Positions 18,985-28,887 are shown, numbered from the stretch's first letter. The stretch: DNA of 64,000 bases from Gelidibacter japonicus (GCF_010725055.1 NZ_BJKB01000008.1:124001-188000); one strand, 5' to 3'. Numbers and translations are program-made. The notes: generated by a model not told the origin, from the letters alone.

Positions 18985-19908
18985 TTGAACATTCTAAATT
19001 TAATCCGCTGGAAAAACCTATTGATGATTGCTTTTGTACAATTGCTCATTAAATACGCCTTATTTCAACCTTTTTTGGAAACCACAGAACTAACCATTAC
19101 GCTCAATGGCTTTGGGTTTGGGCTTTTAGTACTATCTACCTTGTGCATTGCAGCTGCAGGAAATATCATCAACGATATTTATGATGTTGAAACGGATTTG
19201 GTCAATAGACCAGCGAAAGTAATTATCGGTAAAAAGATTTCTGAAAAAACTGCCTATACCCTATTTATCACACTCAATGTGATTGGAGTCCTTATTGGAT
19301 TTTACCTCTCACATTTGGTAGGGAGAAGTGGCTTTTTTGCCATTTTTGTCATCATTTCAGCCATGCTTTATATCTATGCATCCTATTTAAAACAGATGGT
19401 TTTATTAGGAAATATCGTGATCTCCATCTTGGTGGGATTGAGTATTCTAATTGTTGGTGTTTTTGAATTAATGCCAGCAATTACAGATCAAAATCAAACC
19501 ACCCAATTGACCTTTTTTAAGATCCTTTTTGATTATGCCCTATTTGCCTTTCTAATTAACCTTGTGCGTGAAATGATCAAGGACCTTGAGGATATAGACG
19601 GCGATTATAAATCTGGAATGAACACCTTGCCTATAGCCATCGGACGTGAAAGGGCTTCAAAATTAGCGTTTGGAGTATCACTATTGCCCCTATTTGGTTC
19701 CATGTACTATGTTGCCACTTATCTTCTAAACTATGAATTGTTTATCGGATATTTTATTGTATTGATTGTCGTGCCATTAATTTATATCGCGGGTAAATCA
19801 TATCATGCAAAAACAAAAAAGCATTTTCATCATATTAGCAATATGCTTAAATTAGTCATGCTATTTGGGATGCTGTCCTTACTGCTTTATCCCATTGTTT
19901 TGAAATAG
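18985..19908 (+). CDS. UbiA-family prenyltransferase
   Basis: 307 residues with about eight or nine membrane spans. The two Asp-rich prenyl-diphosphate/Mg2+ motifs are NDIYDVETD near residue 66 and DLEDIDGDY near residue 200, as in UbiA enzymes. Flavobacterial members in this gene order are commonly called geranylgeranylglycerol-phosphate geranylgeranyltransferase, but the acceptor cannot be told from sequence. Start is TTG (18985). Confidence 0.88.
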   Translation: MNILNLIRWKNLLMIAFVQLLIKYALFQPFLETTELTITLNGFGFGLLVLSTLCIAAAGNIINDIYDVETDLVNRPAKVIIGKKISEKTAYTLFITLNVIGVLIGFYLSHLVGRSGFFAIFVIISAMLYIYASYLKQMVLLGNIVISILVGLSILIVGVFELMPAITDQNQTTQLTFFKILFDYALFAFLINLVREMIKDLEDIDGDYKSGMNTLPIAIGRERASKLAFGVSLLPLFGSMYYVATYLLNYELFIGYFIVLIVVPLIYIAGKSYHAKTKKHFHHISNMLKLVMLFGMLSLLLYPIVLK

Positions 19909-20063
19909 GCGATTTTCTTGAAATTAATCTCTCGCAGATGCGCGAAGGCGCGGAGGGGTGTGGGGATGGAAGAAGGAAATTGGACGCTGGAAAGTAGAAG
20001 TAAGAAGTATAGTTGGTCAACACAATTTGGGCATTGACAAACTGTTGACTGCCTACTGAACAT

Positions 20064-20098
20064 TGCCTGCCCGTCCGCAGCTTTAGCGAAGGCGGGAA
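20064..20098. repeat. REP-like palindromic element
   Basis: CCTGCCCGTCCGCAGC followed by TTTAGCGAAGGCGGG forms an imperfect GC-rich hairpin in an AT-rich intergenic region just before maf. A close relative with the same CCCGTCC core lies at 39885-39916, and related inserts interrupt the second tRNA-Met copy. Confidence 0.65.
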
Positions 20099-20129
20099 GA
20101 CTGCCAACTGAACATTGAAGACTAAAAAA

Positions 20130-20723
20130 ATGCTCAACGAAAAACTAAAGGATTACAACATCATCTTAGCCTCGGCTTCACCAAGGCGACAACAGTTTTT
20201 TAAGGATCTGGGATTGGATTTTGAGATCCGTTTAAAACCTGTCATTGAAGAATATCCACTGCGACTTGCCCATTTCGAAATCAGTGATTATTTAGCGCAA
20301 TTAAAAGCTTTGCCCTTTAAAAAAGATCTAAAACCGAATGATATCCTCATCACCAGTGATACGATTGTGTGGCTCAAGAATAAAGCCCTGGGCAAACCAA
20401 GAAACGCTGCTGAAGCTTTTGAGATCATCAAATCATTGAGCAATGTCACCCATGAGGTCATTACCTCGGTCTGTTTCACCTCGACTTCCTTCGAAAAAAC
20501 GGTCAATGCAGTGACAAAAGTGACCTTTAAGCGATTTACTGATGAAGAAATTGACTATTATATCAAAACCTGCAAACCTTTTGATAAAGCGGGCGCTTAT
20601 GGTATTCAAGAATGGATCGGTCAGATTGGAGTCACCAAAATAGAAGGTTCTTATTTTAATGTCATGGGCCTTCCAACACATCTTGTTTATGAAACGTTAA
20701 ATGAGATGGTCCAAAAGATTTAA
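20130..20723 (+). CDS. maf: Maf-like nucleotide pyrophosphatase
   Basis: 197 residues from the ATG at 20130. The Maf signature ILASASPRRQQFF is at residues 10-22, followed by EEYP, TSDTIVWL with the catalytic-type Asp, the KPRNAAEAFEIIKSLS region and the FDKAGAYGIQEW motif. Maf proteins hydrolyse dTTP/UTP or modified pyrimidine triphosphates to monophosphates as housecleaning enzymes. A longer frame starts at a TTG (20115), but the ATG right before the conserved segment is preferred. Precedes a lipoprotein gene by 29 bases. Confidence 0.92.
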   Translation: MLNEKLKDYNIILASASPRRQQFFKDLGLDFEIRLKPVIEEYPLRLAHFEISDYLAQLKALPFKKDLKPNDILITSDTIVWLKNKALGKPRNAAEAFEIIKSLSNVTHEVITSVCFTSTSFEKTVNAVTKVTFKRFTDEEIDYYIKTCKPFDKAGAYGIQEWIGQIGVTKIEGSYFNVMGLPTHLVYETLNEMVQKI

Positions 20724-20752
20724 CATTGTATTTTTAGTCAAAACGATATTAT

Positions 20753-21685
20753 ATGAAACTATCATTCCCACTAATTGGTCTTACTTTTATATTCCTAACA
20801 CTGTTTTCATGCAAGGAAGACCCGCAGGAAATTCAAAAGGAAAAAGATATAACATCCTTTGCTACAGAAGAAACGTTGAAAAGTGCCCAGCCATTAACAG
20901 ACGAATTCAAAGCCTATTGGTTTGCCAATGAGGCCGAAATTACATCCTATGCCTTAGAACAAGGACGCTATGGTGAAATCCGAGAAGGCAGTGCCGTATT
21001 GGTTTTTGTTACCGAACCATTTTTAAAGGAAGAGCAAGTAAAAGCAGACCAATCATCACCCACAAATATCCCTGTCCTAAAGTTAAATGCCACAAAAAAC
21101 TTCCATACCGGCATTTATCCGTATAGCATCATGCAAAGCGTTTTTTATCCGTTGGCAAACAATCAACACGCGTTAAAGATATCGTGCTCTGTACAAGAAT
21201 GGTGTGGGCATGTCTATACCCAACTCAATAACCGTTCAGAATTTGAAGTGGTCTCCCATTCTTATTTTGAGGGTGAAGCTGATGAAGATTTTAGCATGGG
21301 CAAAGCCATTCTCGAAAACGAATTATGGACACAATTGCGTATCCATCCAGAAAGCTTGCCAATTGGCAATTTGGAAGTCGTTCCGTCTTTCGAATTTTTA
21401 CGCCTCCGACACATTCCTTTTAGAGCTTATCCGGCTTCCGCAGAATTGACATCAGGCACCTACACCATCACTTATCCCGATTTAAACCGAAGTCTCAGCA
21501 TCCAATTCAACCCGCAATTTCCTTTTGACATTACGTCCTGGGAAGAGACCTTTATAAGCGGATTTGGTGATAAGGCCAAGCCCTTGACCACGAAAGCGAC
21601 TAAATTAAAAACGATAAAATCGGACTATTGGAACAGGACCACAAATGACGATCTCCCATTGAGAGAAAGCCTCGGTTTACAATAG
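20753..21685 (+). CDS. conserved lipoprotein, unknown function
   Basis: 310 residues with a lipoprotein signal ending in TLFSC (Cys20). The body contains the segment EFKAYWFANEAEITSYALEQ and a central YSIMQSVFYPL region. I recall homologues in Flavobacteria that often follow maf and have inherited misleading Maf-type names, but nothing here looks like Maf. Function unknown. Probably anchored at the outer membrane and facing the periplasm or surface. Confidence 0.75.
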   Translation: MKLSFPLIGLTFIFLTLFSCKEDPQEIQKEKDITSFATEETLKSAQPLTDEFKAYWFANEAEITSYALEQGRYGEIREGSAVLVFVTEPFLKEEQVKADQSSPTNIPVLKLNATKNFHTGIYPYSIMQSVFYPLANNQHALKISCSVQEWCGHVYTQLNNRSEFEVVSHSYFEGEADEDFSMGKAILENELWTQLRIHPESLPIGNLEVVPSFEFLRLRHIPFRAYPASAELTSGTYTITYPDLNRSLSIQFNPQFPFDITSWEETFISGFGDKAKPLTTKATKLKTIKSDYWNRTTNDDLPLRESLGLQ

Positions 21686-21703
21686 AACTCTATCTTTTCT
21701 GTG

Positions 21704-21711
21704 TATCTTTG
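21704..21711 (+). promoter_or_regulatory. -7 promoter box for the MscS-like gene
   Basis: TATCTTTG matches TAnnTTTG. It sits 25 bases before the ATG at 21736 and overlaps a TTG that would otherwise extend the frame, so the ATG is the better start. It also shows that the channel gene has its own promoter. Confidence 0.6.
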
Positions 21712-21735
21712 CAAATAATTTTATATCATAAATTT

Positions 21736-22290
21736 ATGTTTTTTCAAAACTATCAGCAAGAGTTCATTTATACGGGCATTGTGCTACTTTTTTTATTGGT
21801 TACCAGGTATTTTGTCAATGCGCTAATTGGTAAAATATCGAGAAAAAACGGTATTAATATAGCACGAACCCAGTTAATGCAACGTTACGTGAGCGTAGCA
21901 CTGTTAATGCTCGCTCTTTTAATCATTCCTTTTATTTTTGGAACGCAGGCGAATGATCTGGTGGTACTTTTTTCATCTGTATTTGCTGTCATTGGAATTG
22001 GTCTTTTCGCTATCTGGTCAATTCTGAGCAACATCACATCGGGCATCATCATGTTCCTTTCGTTTCCTTATAAAGTAGGTGATAAAATAAAAATACACGA
22101 CCACGATTTCCCTTTGGAAGGGATCATTGAGGACATTAGGGCCTTTCAATTGCATTTGCGAATTGAAAATGGCGATTTGATCACTTACCCAAACAACCTA
22201 ATGCTTCAAAAACCAGTGACTTTAATCAAAAAGGACGCCATTTATGATGTGCTTGACGATGATAACGATTTGATAAAAGTCGATAAATAG
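21736..22290 (+). CDS. small MscS-family mechanosensitive channel
   Basis: 184 residues from the ATG at 21736. Three membrane spans are followed by the MscS beta domain: the pore-type helix region SVFAVIGIGLFAIWSILSNI, then GIIMFLSFPYKVGDKIKI and the loop where the PNN motif sits (TYPNNLMLQKPV). Much shorter than E. coli MscS (286 residues): the C-terminal alpha-beta vestibule is missing. Minimal channels of this type are common in the phylum. Likely an osmotic safety valve in the inner membrane. Confidence 0.85.
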   Translation: MFFQNYQQEFIYTGIVLLFLLVTRYFVNALIGKISRKNGINIARTQLMQRYVSVALLMLALLIIPFIFGTQANDLVVLFSSVFAVIGIGLFAIWSILSNITSGIIMFLSFPYKVGDKIKIHDHDFPLEGIIEDIRAFQLHLRIENGDLITYPNNLMLQKPVTLIKKDAIYDVLDDDNDLIKVDK

Positions 22291-22437
22291 GATTCATTCT
22301 CCGTTAATCTTATTTCATTTTTTCTTATGTCCTCTCAAAAAGAATCGAATCGTTCAGATTTTGAGTTAAATAAAAACTAAAATCGGAAATTACGGTGCTT
22401 CTTTTTTATATTTGAGGCATACGCTAAAGTCCAAAAC

Positions 22438-24963
22438 ATGTTCAAACCCTATTTTTTCTTTTTAATTGTCTTATTATACTGTTTTCCCACTCAAGCACAA
22501 CATCCTACAAAGCCTACAAGTTCAGAGATTTACCAAGCCATAGAAAAACTCAGTTTTCTTGGATCTGTGCTCTATGTTGCAGCACACCCTGATGATGAAA
22601 ACACGCGACTTATTTCGCATATGGCCAACGGTGTGAAGGCAAGAACAGCGTATCTTTCCCTAACCCGAGGTGATGGTGGACAAAATCTCATTGGACCGGA
22701 ACTTAAAGAGCTTTTGGGGGTGATCAGAACCCAAGAATTGTTGGCCGCACGCCGAATTGATGGTGGTGAGCAATTGTTTACTAGAGCCGATGACTTTGGC
22801 TACTCCAAACATCCTGATGAGACCTTGGCTATTTGGAATGAAAACGAGGTGTTGAGCGATGTTGTTTGGGCCATCCGAAACTTCCAACCGGACATAATTA
22901 TCAATCGATTTGATCATAGAAGCCCTGGAACAACCCATGGCCATCATACCAGTTCGGCCCTGTTGAGCCTGAAAGCATTTGATTATGCCGCCGATAAATC
23001 AAAATTCCCTAATCAATTGAAATCAGTTGACGTTTGGCAAGCCAAACGCGAGTTTTTCAATACGTCCTGGTGGTTTTATGGCAGTAAAGAAAAATTTGAG
23101 GCTGCCGATAAAACGAATCAGTATGCCGTGGAAGTAGGCGACTTCTATCCTGCTCTCGGCTTATCAAATCCTGAAATTGCGGCACTGAGCAGAAGTGCAC
23201 ATAAATCGCAAGGTTTTGGGAATACAGGAACTCGGGGAAGTGATTTCGAATATTTGGAACTCATAAAAGGCGATGCTCCAAAAGATAAAAACAATATTTT
23301 TGAAGGCATTGATACCAGTTGGAACCGAGTCAAAAATGGTCAACGCATTGGAGAATTATTGAAAGAGGTACAGGACAATTACGATTTCAAAAATCCGTCA
23401 GCATCTATTCCTAAATTGGTGGAGGCCTATAGGTTGGTTCAAAAACTCGAAAACTCCCATTGGAAAACCGTGAAGTCCAAAGATCTTAAAAACGTCATTG
23501 CTGCCTGCGCTGGCCTGTTTTTGGAAGCTGTGGCAGAGTCCAATCTGGCCACTCCTAATAGCAAGATGACATTAGAATTGGAGGCCATCAACCGCAGCCC
23601 CCAAAACATGAGATTAAATTCCATAAGCTTATCTGACGGCACAACGATTGAAAAAAATACAGATTTAAAATTCAACGATTCCCATCGATTTGAATCACAA
23701 ATATACATTCCCTCTTCGGCCTCCTACTCCACCCCCTATTGGTTGGAAACCAAGGGCAGCTTGGGCATGTATAAAGTTGATGACCAAAGCTTGATTGGCC
23801 TGCCTGAAACGCCAAAAGAAATTACCGCCACTTTCCATGTTTCCGTTGAAGGGGAACCATTATCGTACACCAAACCAATTGTCTATAAAACCAACGATCC
23901 TGTAAAAGGTGAGGTTTATAAGCCATTTGAAATTGTCCCAGTAGTTGCCGCCCATATTGCAGAACCCGTTATCATTTTTGCCGATGACCAACAAAAGGAG
24001 ATTCAGGTGATCGTAAAGGCCAATCGGAATACTATAGAAGGCTATGTGCAATTATCACATCCACAAGGTTGGCAGGTGTATCCGGAAAAACAACATATCA
24101 CCATTACAAATAAAGGCGAGGAACAAAGCCTAATCTTTACAGTCATTCCTCCAAAAAATCAGAGTGAAGGCCTATTGACGCCAATGGTTTACGTTGGCGG
24201 CGAGGTTTACAGTAAAAAATTGGTAGAAATCAACTATGATCATATTCCGTTTCAAATGGTACTGTTGCCAAATGATAGTAGAGTGGTCCGATTGGACATC
24301 AGGAAAAAAGGAGAAAACATAGGCTATATTGAAGGAGCCGGAGATGTTGTTCCCGAAAGCCTGCGACAAATTGGCTATAATGTGGCCATCATCAAGCCTG
24401 AAGAAATCAATGCCGAAACCCTGAGCCGTTTTGATGCGATTGTCGTCGGAATCAGAGCCTACAATACTGTGGATGCCCTAAAGTTTAAACAGCAACATTT
24501 ATTCGATTTTGTAGAGCAAGGTGGAAATTTAATTGTCCAGTACAATACCAACGGAGGACTTGTTGTTGATCAATTGGCACCATATCCGTTAAAATTGTCA
24601 AGAGATCGTGTAACCGATGAAAACTCCGAGGTGGTATTATTAAATACAACCAATGATCTGCTCAACTATCCCAACAAGATCACCACAAAGGATTTTGAAG
24701 GTTGGGTTCAGGAACGAGGCCTCTACTTTCCTAATCAATGGTCAAAGGAATTTACCCCAGTTTTATCCATGCACGACAAAAATGAATCCCCTAAAGAGGG
24801 CAGTTTATTAGTGGCCAAATACGGCAAAGGCCATTATATTTATACCGGCCTGAGCTTTTTCAGGGAATTTCCTGAAGGCGTAGCCGGCGCTTACCGTTTA
24901 TTTGCCAATATGCTTTCTGTGGGGAAAGAGAGCCTTAAAACAAGTCAACAACTGAAAAATTAA
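22438..24963 (+). CDS. large secreted PIG-L/LmbE-type deacetylase family protein
   Basis: 841 residues with a signal peptide (residues 1-20, ending TQAQ). Residues about 38-260 are a PIG-L deacetylase domain with the AAHPDDENT metal motif, LTRGDGGQNLIG, and a later HGHHTSSALLS. The middle 300 residues are beta-sandwich-like. The last 200 resemble a glutamine-amidotransferase-like/ThuA-type fold (IVVGIRAYNTVDAL, GGNLIVQYNTNGG). Likely acts on an N-acetylated or glycosidic substrate in the periplasm. It is followed by a tiny membrane protein, a symporter and an oxidoreductase, suggesting uptake and breakdown of a sugar derivative. Confidence 0.85.
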   Translation: MFKPYFFFLIVLLYCFPTQAQHPTKPTSSEIYQAIEKLSFLGSVLYVAAHPDDENTRLISHMANGVKARTAYLSLTRGDGGQNLIGPELKELLGVIRTQELLAARRIDGGEQLFTRADDFGYSKHPDETLAIWNENEVLSDVVWAIRNFQPDIIINRFDHRSPGTTHGHHTSSALLSLKAFDYAADKSKFPNQLKSVDVWQAKREFFNTSWWFYGSKEKFEAADKTNQYAVEVGDFYPALGLSNPEIAALSRSAHKSQGFGNTGTRGSDFEYLELIKGDAPKDKNNIFEGIDTSWNRVKNGQRIGELLKEVQDNYDFKNPSASIPKLVEAYRLVQKLENSHWKTVKSKDLKNVIAACAGLFLEAVAESNLATPNSKMTLELEAINRSPQNMRLNSISLSDGTTIEKNTDLKFNDSHRFESQIYIPSSASYSTPYWLETKGSLGMYKVDDQSLIGLPETPKEITATFHVSVEGEPLSYTKPIVYKTNDPVKGEVYKPFEIVPVVAAHIAEPVIIFADDQQKEIQVIVKANRNTIEGYVQLSHPQGWQVYPEKQHITITNKGEEQSLIFTVIPPKNQSEGLLTPMVYVGGEVYSKKLVEINYDHIPFQMVLLPNDSRVVRLDIRKKGENIGYIEGAGDVVPESLRQIGYNVAIIKPEEINAETLSRFDAIVVGIRAYNTVDALKFKQQHLFDFVEQGGNLIVQYNTNGGLVVDQLAPYPLKLSRDRVTDENSEVVLLNTTNDLLNYPNKITTKDFEGWVQERGLYFPNQWSKEFTPVLSMHDKNESPKEGSLLVAKYGKGHYIYTGLSFFREFPEGVAGAYRLFANMLSVGKESLKTSQQLKN

Positions 24964-25037
24964 TGCTTCCATAGCAAATTTCCCCGATTTCATACCCAAT
25001 AGGTCAAGACAAAAAGGATGTTTTAAAAATAAGAACT

Positions 25038-25145
25038 ATGCAGACACAACCACCAAAAGAGCGTTGGAAAAAATCATACACTTTAGTGCTGATTGCCAAT
25101 GCCATTTATATTGTATTATTCTATTTTATCATGAAATCCTTCTAA
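25038..25145 (+). CDS. 35-residue single-span membrane protein
   Basis: MQTQPPKERWKKSYT followed by a hydrophobic helix of about 18 residues and a short basic tail. A charged N-terminus (RWKK) before the helix predicts an inside N-terminus. The stop (25143-25145) is one base from the symporter ATG, so the two are almost certainly co-translated, and the peptide may be an accessory subunit of the symporter (inference). The translation is clean and has its own ATG. Confidence 0.7.
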   Translation: MQTQPPKERWKKSYTLVLIANAIYIVLFYFIMKSF

Positions 25146-25146
25146 G

Positions 25147-26835
25147 ATGCAGACATTGGATTGGATTGTACTTATTGGAACTCTGGTGTTTATCGTAGCC
25201 TATGGCACTTGGAAAACTAGGGGCAGCAAAAATGTTCAGGATTATATAAAGGGTGGCAACGAGGCCAAATGGTGGACCATTGGTTTGAGTGTAATGGCAA
25301 CACAAGCCAGTGCTATTACATTTCTTTCAACCCCCGGTCAAGCGTTTCATGATGGAATGGGCTTTGTCCAATTCTATTTTGGATTACCTATTGCCATGAT
25401 CATCATCTGTTTGGTGTTTATTCCGTTGTATTATCGACTCAAGGTTTATACGGCCTATGAATTTTTAGAAAATCGGTTTGATCTCAAAACCAGAAGTCTG
25501 ACCGCTATCCTGTTTTTGATCCAACGCGGATTGGCGGCTGGCATCACCATTTATGCACCTGCCATTATTCTATCCGCTGTCTTAGGTTGGAACTTGAATA
25601 TACTCATCATCATCATCGGAATTTTGGTTATTATCTATACGGTTTCTGGAGGCACAAAAGCGGTGAGTATCACGCAAAAACAACAAATGGCCGTTATTTT
25701 CACAGGCATGTTTATCGCATTTTTTCTCATTGTGAGTTACCTTCCTGAGAATATCACGTTCACGAACGCATTGGAGATTGCCAGTGCCAGCGGGAAAATG
25801 GATATCCTCGATTTTTCATTCGATTTCAACAATCGCTATACATTTTGGAGCGGCCTTATTGGTGGAACGTTTCTGGCCCTTTCCTATTTTGGGACGGATC
25901 AGAGTCAGGTGCAACGTTATCTTTCAGGAAAATCAGTAAAAGAGATGCAAATGGGACTGATTTTCAACGGATTGTTAAAAGTACCGATGCAATTTTTCAT
26001 CCTATTGGTTGGTGTCATGGTTTTCGTATTCTATCAATTCAACACCTCTCCCATTAATTTCAATCCCGCCGCTACGGAAACCGTTATGAATTCTTCCTAT
26101 GCTAAAGAATACATCCAATTGCAAAACGAACAAGACGAAATTTTTACGAAGAAAAAGGATTTGATGACCGCTTATGCCAATACCAAAAGCGATGCCATTG
26201 CCCGACAGATTGCCTCCTATAATTTGGGTGATAGAGCAAACAGGGAGGCTGCCAAAGAATTGATCGTCAAAGCAAATAAAGAACAGACACTTTCGGTTGA
26301 AACCAATGACAAAGATTATGTGTTTATCCATTTTATTTTAAACAATCTACCGCGAGGTTTAATCGGCTTGTTATTGGCAGTTATATTGAGTGCAGCCATG
26401 TCCAGTACGGCCAGCGAACTTAATGCCTTGGCATCAACCACCACGATGGATCTATACAAACGAAGTTTCGTAAAGGACAAAGATGAAAGCCATTATTTAA
26501 AAATATCAAAATGGTTTACCTTTGGTTGGGGTAGTTTGGCCATATTGATTGCCAGTGTAGCTTATTTGGCTGACAATCTAATTCAACTGGTCAATATTAT
26601 AGGCTCCGTTTTTTACGGTAACGTATTGGGGATATTCTTGCTGGCATTCTTCTTTAAATATGTAAAAGGCAATGCCGTATTTGTAGCCGCTTTAATTACA
26701 CAAGCCATCGTCATTACGGGTTGGTGGTATGATTGGATGCCTTATTTATGGCTCAATTTATTTGGATGTGCCCTAGTCATTGGAATCGCTTTTGTACTTC
26801 AAACCATTAATTCACCACAAAATGAAAACGCCTAG
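25147..26835 (+). CDS. sodium:solute symporter (SSS family)
   Basis: 562 residues with about 13 membrane spans. SSS marks: KWWTIGLSVMATQASAITFL at the first core helix, GMGFVQFYFGLPIAM, YTVSGGTKAVSITQKQQM, and FGTDQSQVQRYLSGKS. A charged cytoplasmic insert (residues about 315-395, with EQDEIFTKKKD) separates two late spans, which is common in Bacteroidetes members. Substrate is unknown. The neighbours (PIG-L protein, Gfo/Idh/MocA enzyme) suggest a sugar or amino-sugar. It overlaps the next gene by 14 bases. Confidence 0.92.
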   Translation: MQTLDWIVLIGTLVFIVAYGTWKTRGSKNVQDYIKGGNEAKWWTIGLSVMATQASAITFLSTPGQAFHDGMGFVQFYFGLPIAMIIICLVFIPLYYRLKVYTAYEFLENRFDLKTRSLTAILFLIQRGLAAGITIYAPAIILSAVLGWNLNILIIIIGILVIIYTVSGGTKAVSITQKQQMAVIFTGMFIAFFLIVSYLPENITFTNALEIASASGKMDILDFSFDFNNRYTFWSGLIGGTFLALSYFGTDQSQVQRYLSGKSVKEMQMGLIFNGLLKVPMQFFILLVGVMVFVFYQFNTSPINFNPAATETVMNSSYAKEYIQLQNEQDEIFTKKKDLMTAYANTKSDAIARQIASYNLGDRANREAAKELIVKANKEQTLSVETNDKDYVFIHFILNNLPRGLIGLLLAVILSAAMSSTASELNALASTTTMDLYKRSFVKDKDESHYLKISKWFTFGWGSLAILIASVAYLADNLIQLVNIIGSVFYGNVLGIFLLAFFFKYVKGNAVFVAALITQAIVITGWWYDWMPYLWLNLFGCALVIGIAFVLQTINSPQNENA

Positions 26836-27802
26836 AACCATACGTTGGGGCATTATCGGACTCGGTAAGATTGCCAATAAATTCGCAACAGACCTTCAAA
26901 CTGTTCAGCATAGCGAGCTTTATGCAGTGGCCTCCAGACAGCAGGAAAAGGCCAATTCATTTGCAAAACAACACAACGCTACCAAGGCTTATGGCAATTA
27001 TGAAAGCCTGGCTGCCGATCCCAACATCGACGCCATCTATATTGCAACACCACATAGTTTTCATAAGGAATACACCATTTTATGCCTGAACCATAAAAAA
27101 GCTGTGTTATGCGAAAAACCCTTGGCCATGAATCTTCAGGAAGTCGAAGAGATGATTGCTGCGGCCAACGCCAATAACGTCTTATTGATGGAAGCCCTAT
27201 GGACCTATTTTCTGCCGCACTACCAATTTGTTTTAAAGGAATTGGCCACTGGCCGATATGGCGCCATCACAAAACTAGAAGCCGATTTTGGATTTCAACC
27301 CAAAATGGATATGCATTCTCGTGTTTTCAATAAATCGCTTGGTGGCGGTAGTTTATTGGATATTGGCATCTACCCTATTTTTGCAGCTTTGTCCACCTTG
27401 GGCAGACCCGTTGACGTGGAAGCAAAAGCGAGGTTTTTTGATAATGGTGTAGATGCGTCCTGTAAGATCATCTTTAACTATTATAACGGCGTCAAAGCAT
27501 TTTTAAAGAGTTCATTTTTAGAAAAAACACCAACAGAGGCCATCTTTTATTGTGAAAAGGGCATCATTAAAATCAATGGACAGTTTCATCGTCCTTCAAC
27601 AGTAACCATCACCCATGACGGTAAACAGACCACCCATACTTTCGACTGTCGCACCCTTGGTTATAATTACGAAACGGAACATTTTAATGAGCTGTTACGA
27701 AACAACAAAACAGAAAGCCCAATCATGACCCATGATTTCAGTAGGGATTTAATGTTTATTTTGGATGATGTAAGACATCTTATCAACCTTAAATACGATT
27801 GA
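26822..27802 (+). CDS. Gfo/Idh/MocA-family oxidoreductase
   Basis: 326 residues from the ATG at 26822, which lies inside the end of the symporter gene. N-terminal Rossmann motif WGIIGLGKIANKFA and the family's CEKPLAMN motif are clear. The C-terminal domain has GGGSLLDIGIYPIFA. It should oxidise or reduce a sugar or cyclitol with NAD(P). An upstream in-frame TTG (26780) would add residues with no Rossmann character, so the ATG is chosen. Ends the PIG-L/symporter operon at a strong bidirectional hairpin. Confidence 0.92.
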   Translation: MKTPRTIRWGIIGLGKIANKFATDLQTVQHSELYAVASRQQEKANSFAKQHNATKAYGNYESLAADPNIDAIYIATPHSFHKEYTILCLNHKKAVLCEKPLAMNLQEVEEMIAAANANNVLLMEALWTYFLPHYQFVLKELATGRYGAITKLEADFGFQPKMDMHSRVFNKSLGGGSLLDIGIYPIFAALSTLGRPVDVEAKARFFDNGVDASCKIIFNYYNGVKAFLKSSFLEKTPTEAIFYCEKGIIKINGQFHRPSTVTITHDGKQTTHTFDCRTLGYNYETEHFNELLRNNKTESPIMTHDFSRDLMFILDDVRHLINLKYD

Positions 27803-27808
27803 AAACAA

Positions 27809-27838
27809 AGTAGCCCCACAAAATTTTGTGAGGCTACT
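27809..27838. terminator. bidirectional terminator
   Basis: AGTAGCC-C-CACAAAA with TTTTGTG-A-GGCTACT is a near-perfect palindrome (one mismatch) between the convergent oxidoreductase and DUF2911 genes. Confidence 0.8.
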
Positions 27839-27865
27839 ATTATCTGATTCTTATTTAGCTCTTAT

Positions 27866-28711
27866 TTATTTAGCTCCCCATTCTTTCAAGGAATCCTTAT
27901 TCATTTTGATATAGTCAAGATTACCAGCTTCTTCTGAGGCCTTCAAGGATTTTTTGGCAAGTTCAATCGCTCCTTTTTTGTCACCTGCCTTTGCATAAAT
28001 TAACGACTGTTGTCTTAATTGATAAAAAGCTGGTTTTGGAATCATGGACATCGCTTTGTCCATCCATGTTTTGGCTTGGTTAATATCCTTGTCTTCTTGA
28101 AAATAGTACACAGCCGCAGCATAATAATCGCCAGCTCCAGGACCGTTCATCACTTTATCAATAGACGCCGCTACAATCTTATCGGTTGGCACTTCAAATT
28201 TTACACCAGCATAAACATTGGCCCACATCATCCCAAGAGTAGCACCCGTACTAGAAAGGTCGTCAAAACTCATGGTGAAGGTTTCAATATCCATTGGCAA
28301 TTTATAAGTTTCTACTTTTACCTTAGCAGCAATCTTAGATTCATCCAATTCTTGAGGTGCACCCCAATTTTCCGCGCTCGAATAAAATACAACATCCCAA
28401 TTATTTTCATTAGGGATGGCAAATAGCGCATAAGTTCCGGCCTTTAATTCTTTTCCTCCTACGGTGACGTTGGTGCTAAACGTGATTTTGGTATTCGCAT
28501 TGGCACCTAAACGCCATACTCGTCCGTAAGGCACCAAATCGCCAAAAATAGTACGACCTCTCATATTTGGACGTGAATATTCCAAAGACACCTCTGTCAA
28601 TCCAACCGTTTGCTCAACTTTAGAAAACAGGCTTGGCTGTGGCGTTTGAATTTGGGCGTTTACGGAAAAAGTCATTCCTATAACACCAAAAAGCAGCATA
28701 ATTTTTTTCAT
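27866..28711 (-). CDS. secreted DUF2911 protein
   Basis: 281 residues. The signal peptide ends at NAQ (residues 1-19). Residues about 20-180 carry DUF2911 (VGLTEVSLEYSRPNMRGRTI, VPYGRVWRLGANANTKI, LKAGTYALFAIP). The C-terminal 100 residues look like a tetratricopeptide-type helical repeat (NQAKTWMDKAMSM, GDKKGAIELAKKSL). Function of the family is unknown. Likely periplasmic. Divergent from the tetR unit. Confidence 0.85.
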   Translation of the reverse strand: MKKIMLLFGVIGMTFSVNAQIQTPQPSLFSKVEQTVGLTEVSLEYSRPNMRGRTIFGDLVPYGRVWRLGANANTKITFSTNVTVGGKELKAGTYALFAIPNENNWDVVFYSSAENWGAPQELDESKIAAKVKVETYKLPMDIETFTMSFDDLSSTGATLGMMWANVYAGVKFEVPTDKIVAASIDKVMNGPGAGDYYAAAVYYFQEDKDINQAKTWMDKAMSMIPKPAFYQLRQQSLIYAKAGDKKGAIELAKKSLKASEEAGNLDYIKMNKDSLKEWGAK

Positions 28712-28887
28712 AATATTTTATTTTTAATTGATTTTTTTATTCAAAAGGTAAAATTACAGTTTTTAAAACCCTCAATTGTTAACGAAATCTTAAATTAAAA
28801 ACCGGGCTAAAGCTAAATTATTGAAATGCACTCCGTTAAATCAATATATACGTCAATATGTGCCAATCATAAACCCTTGTTAAATTT

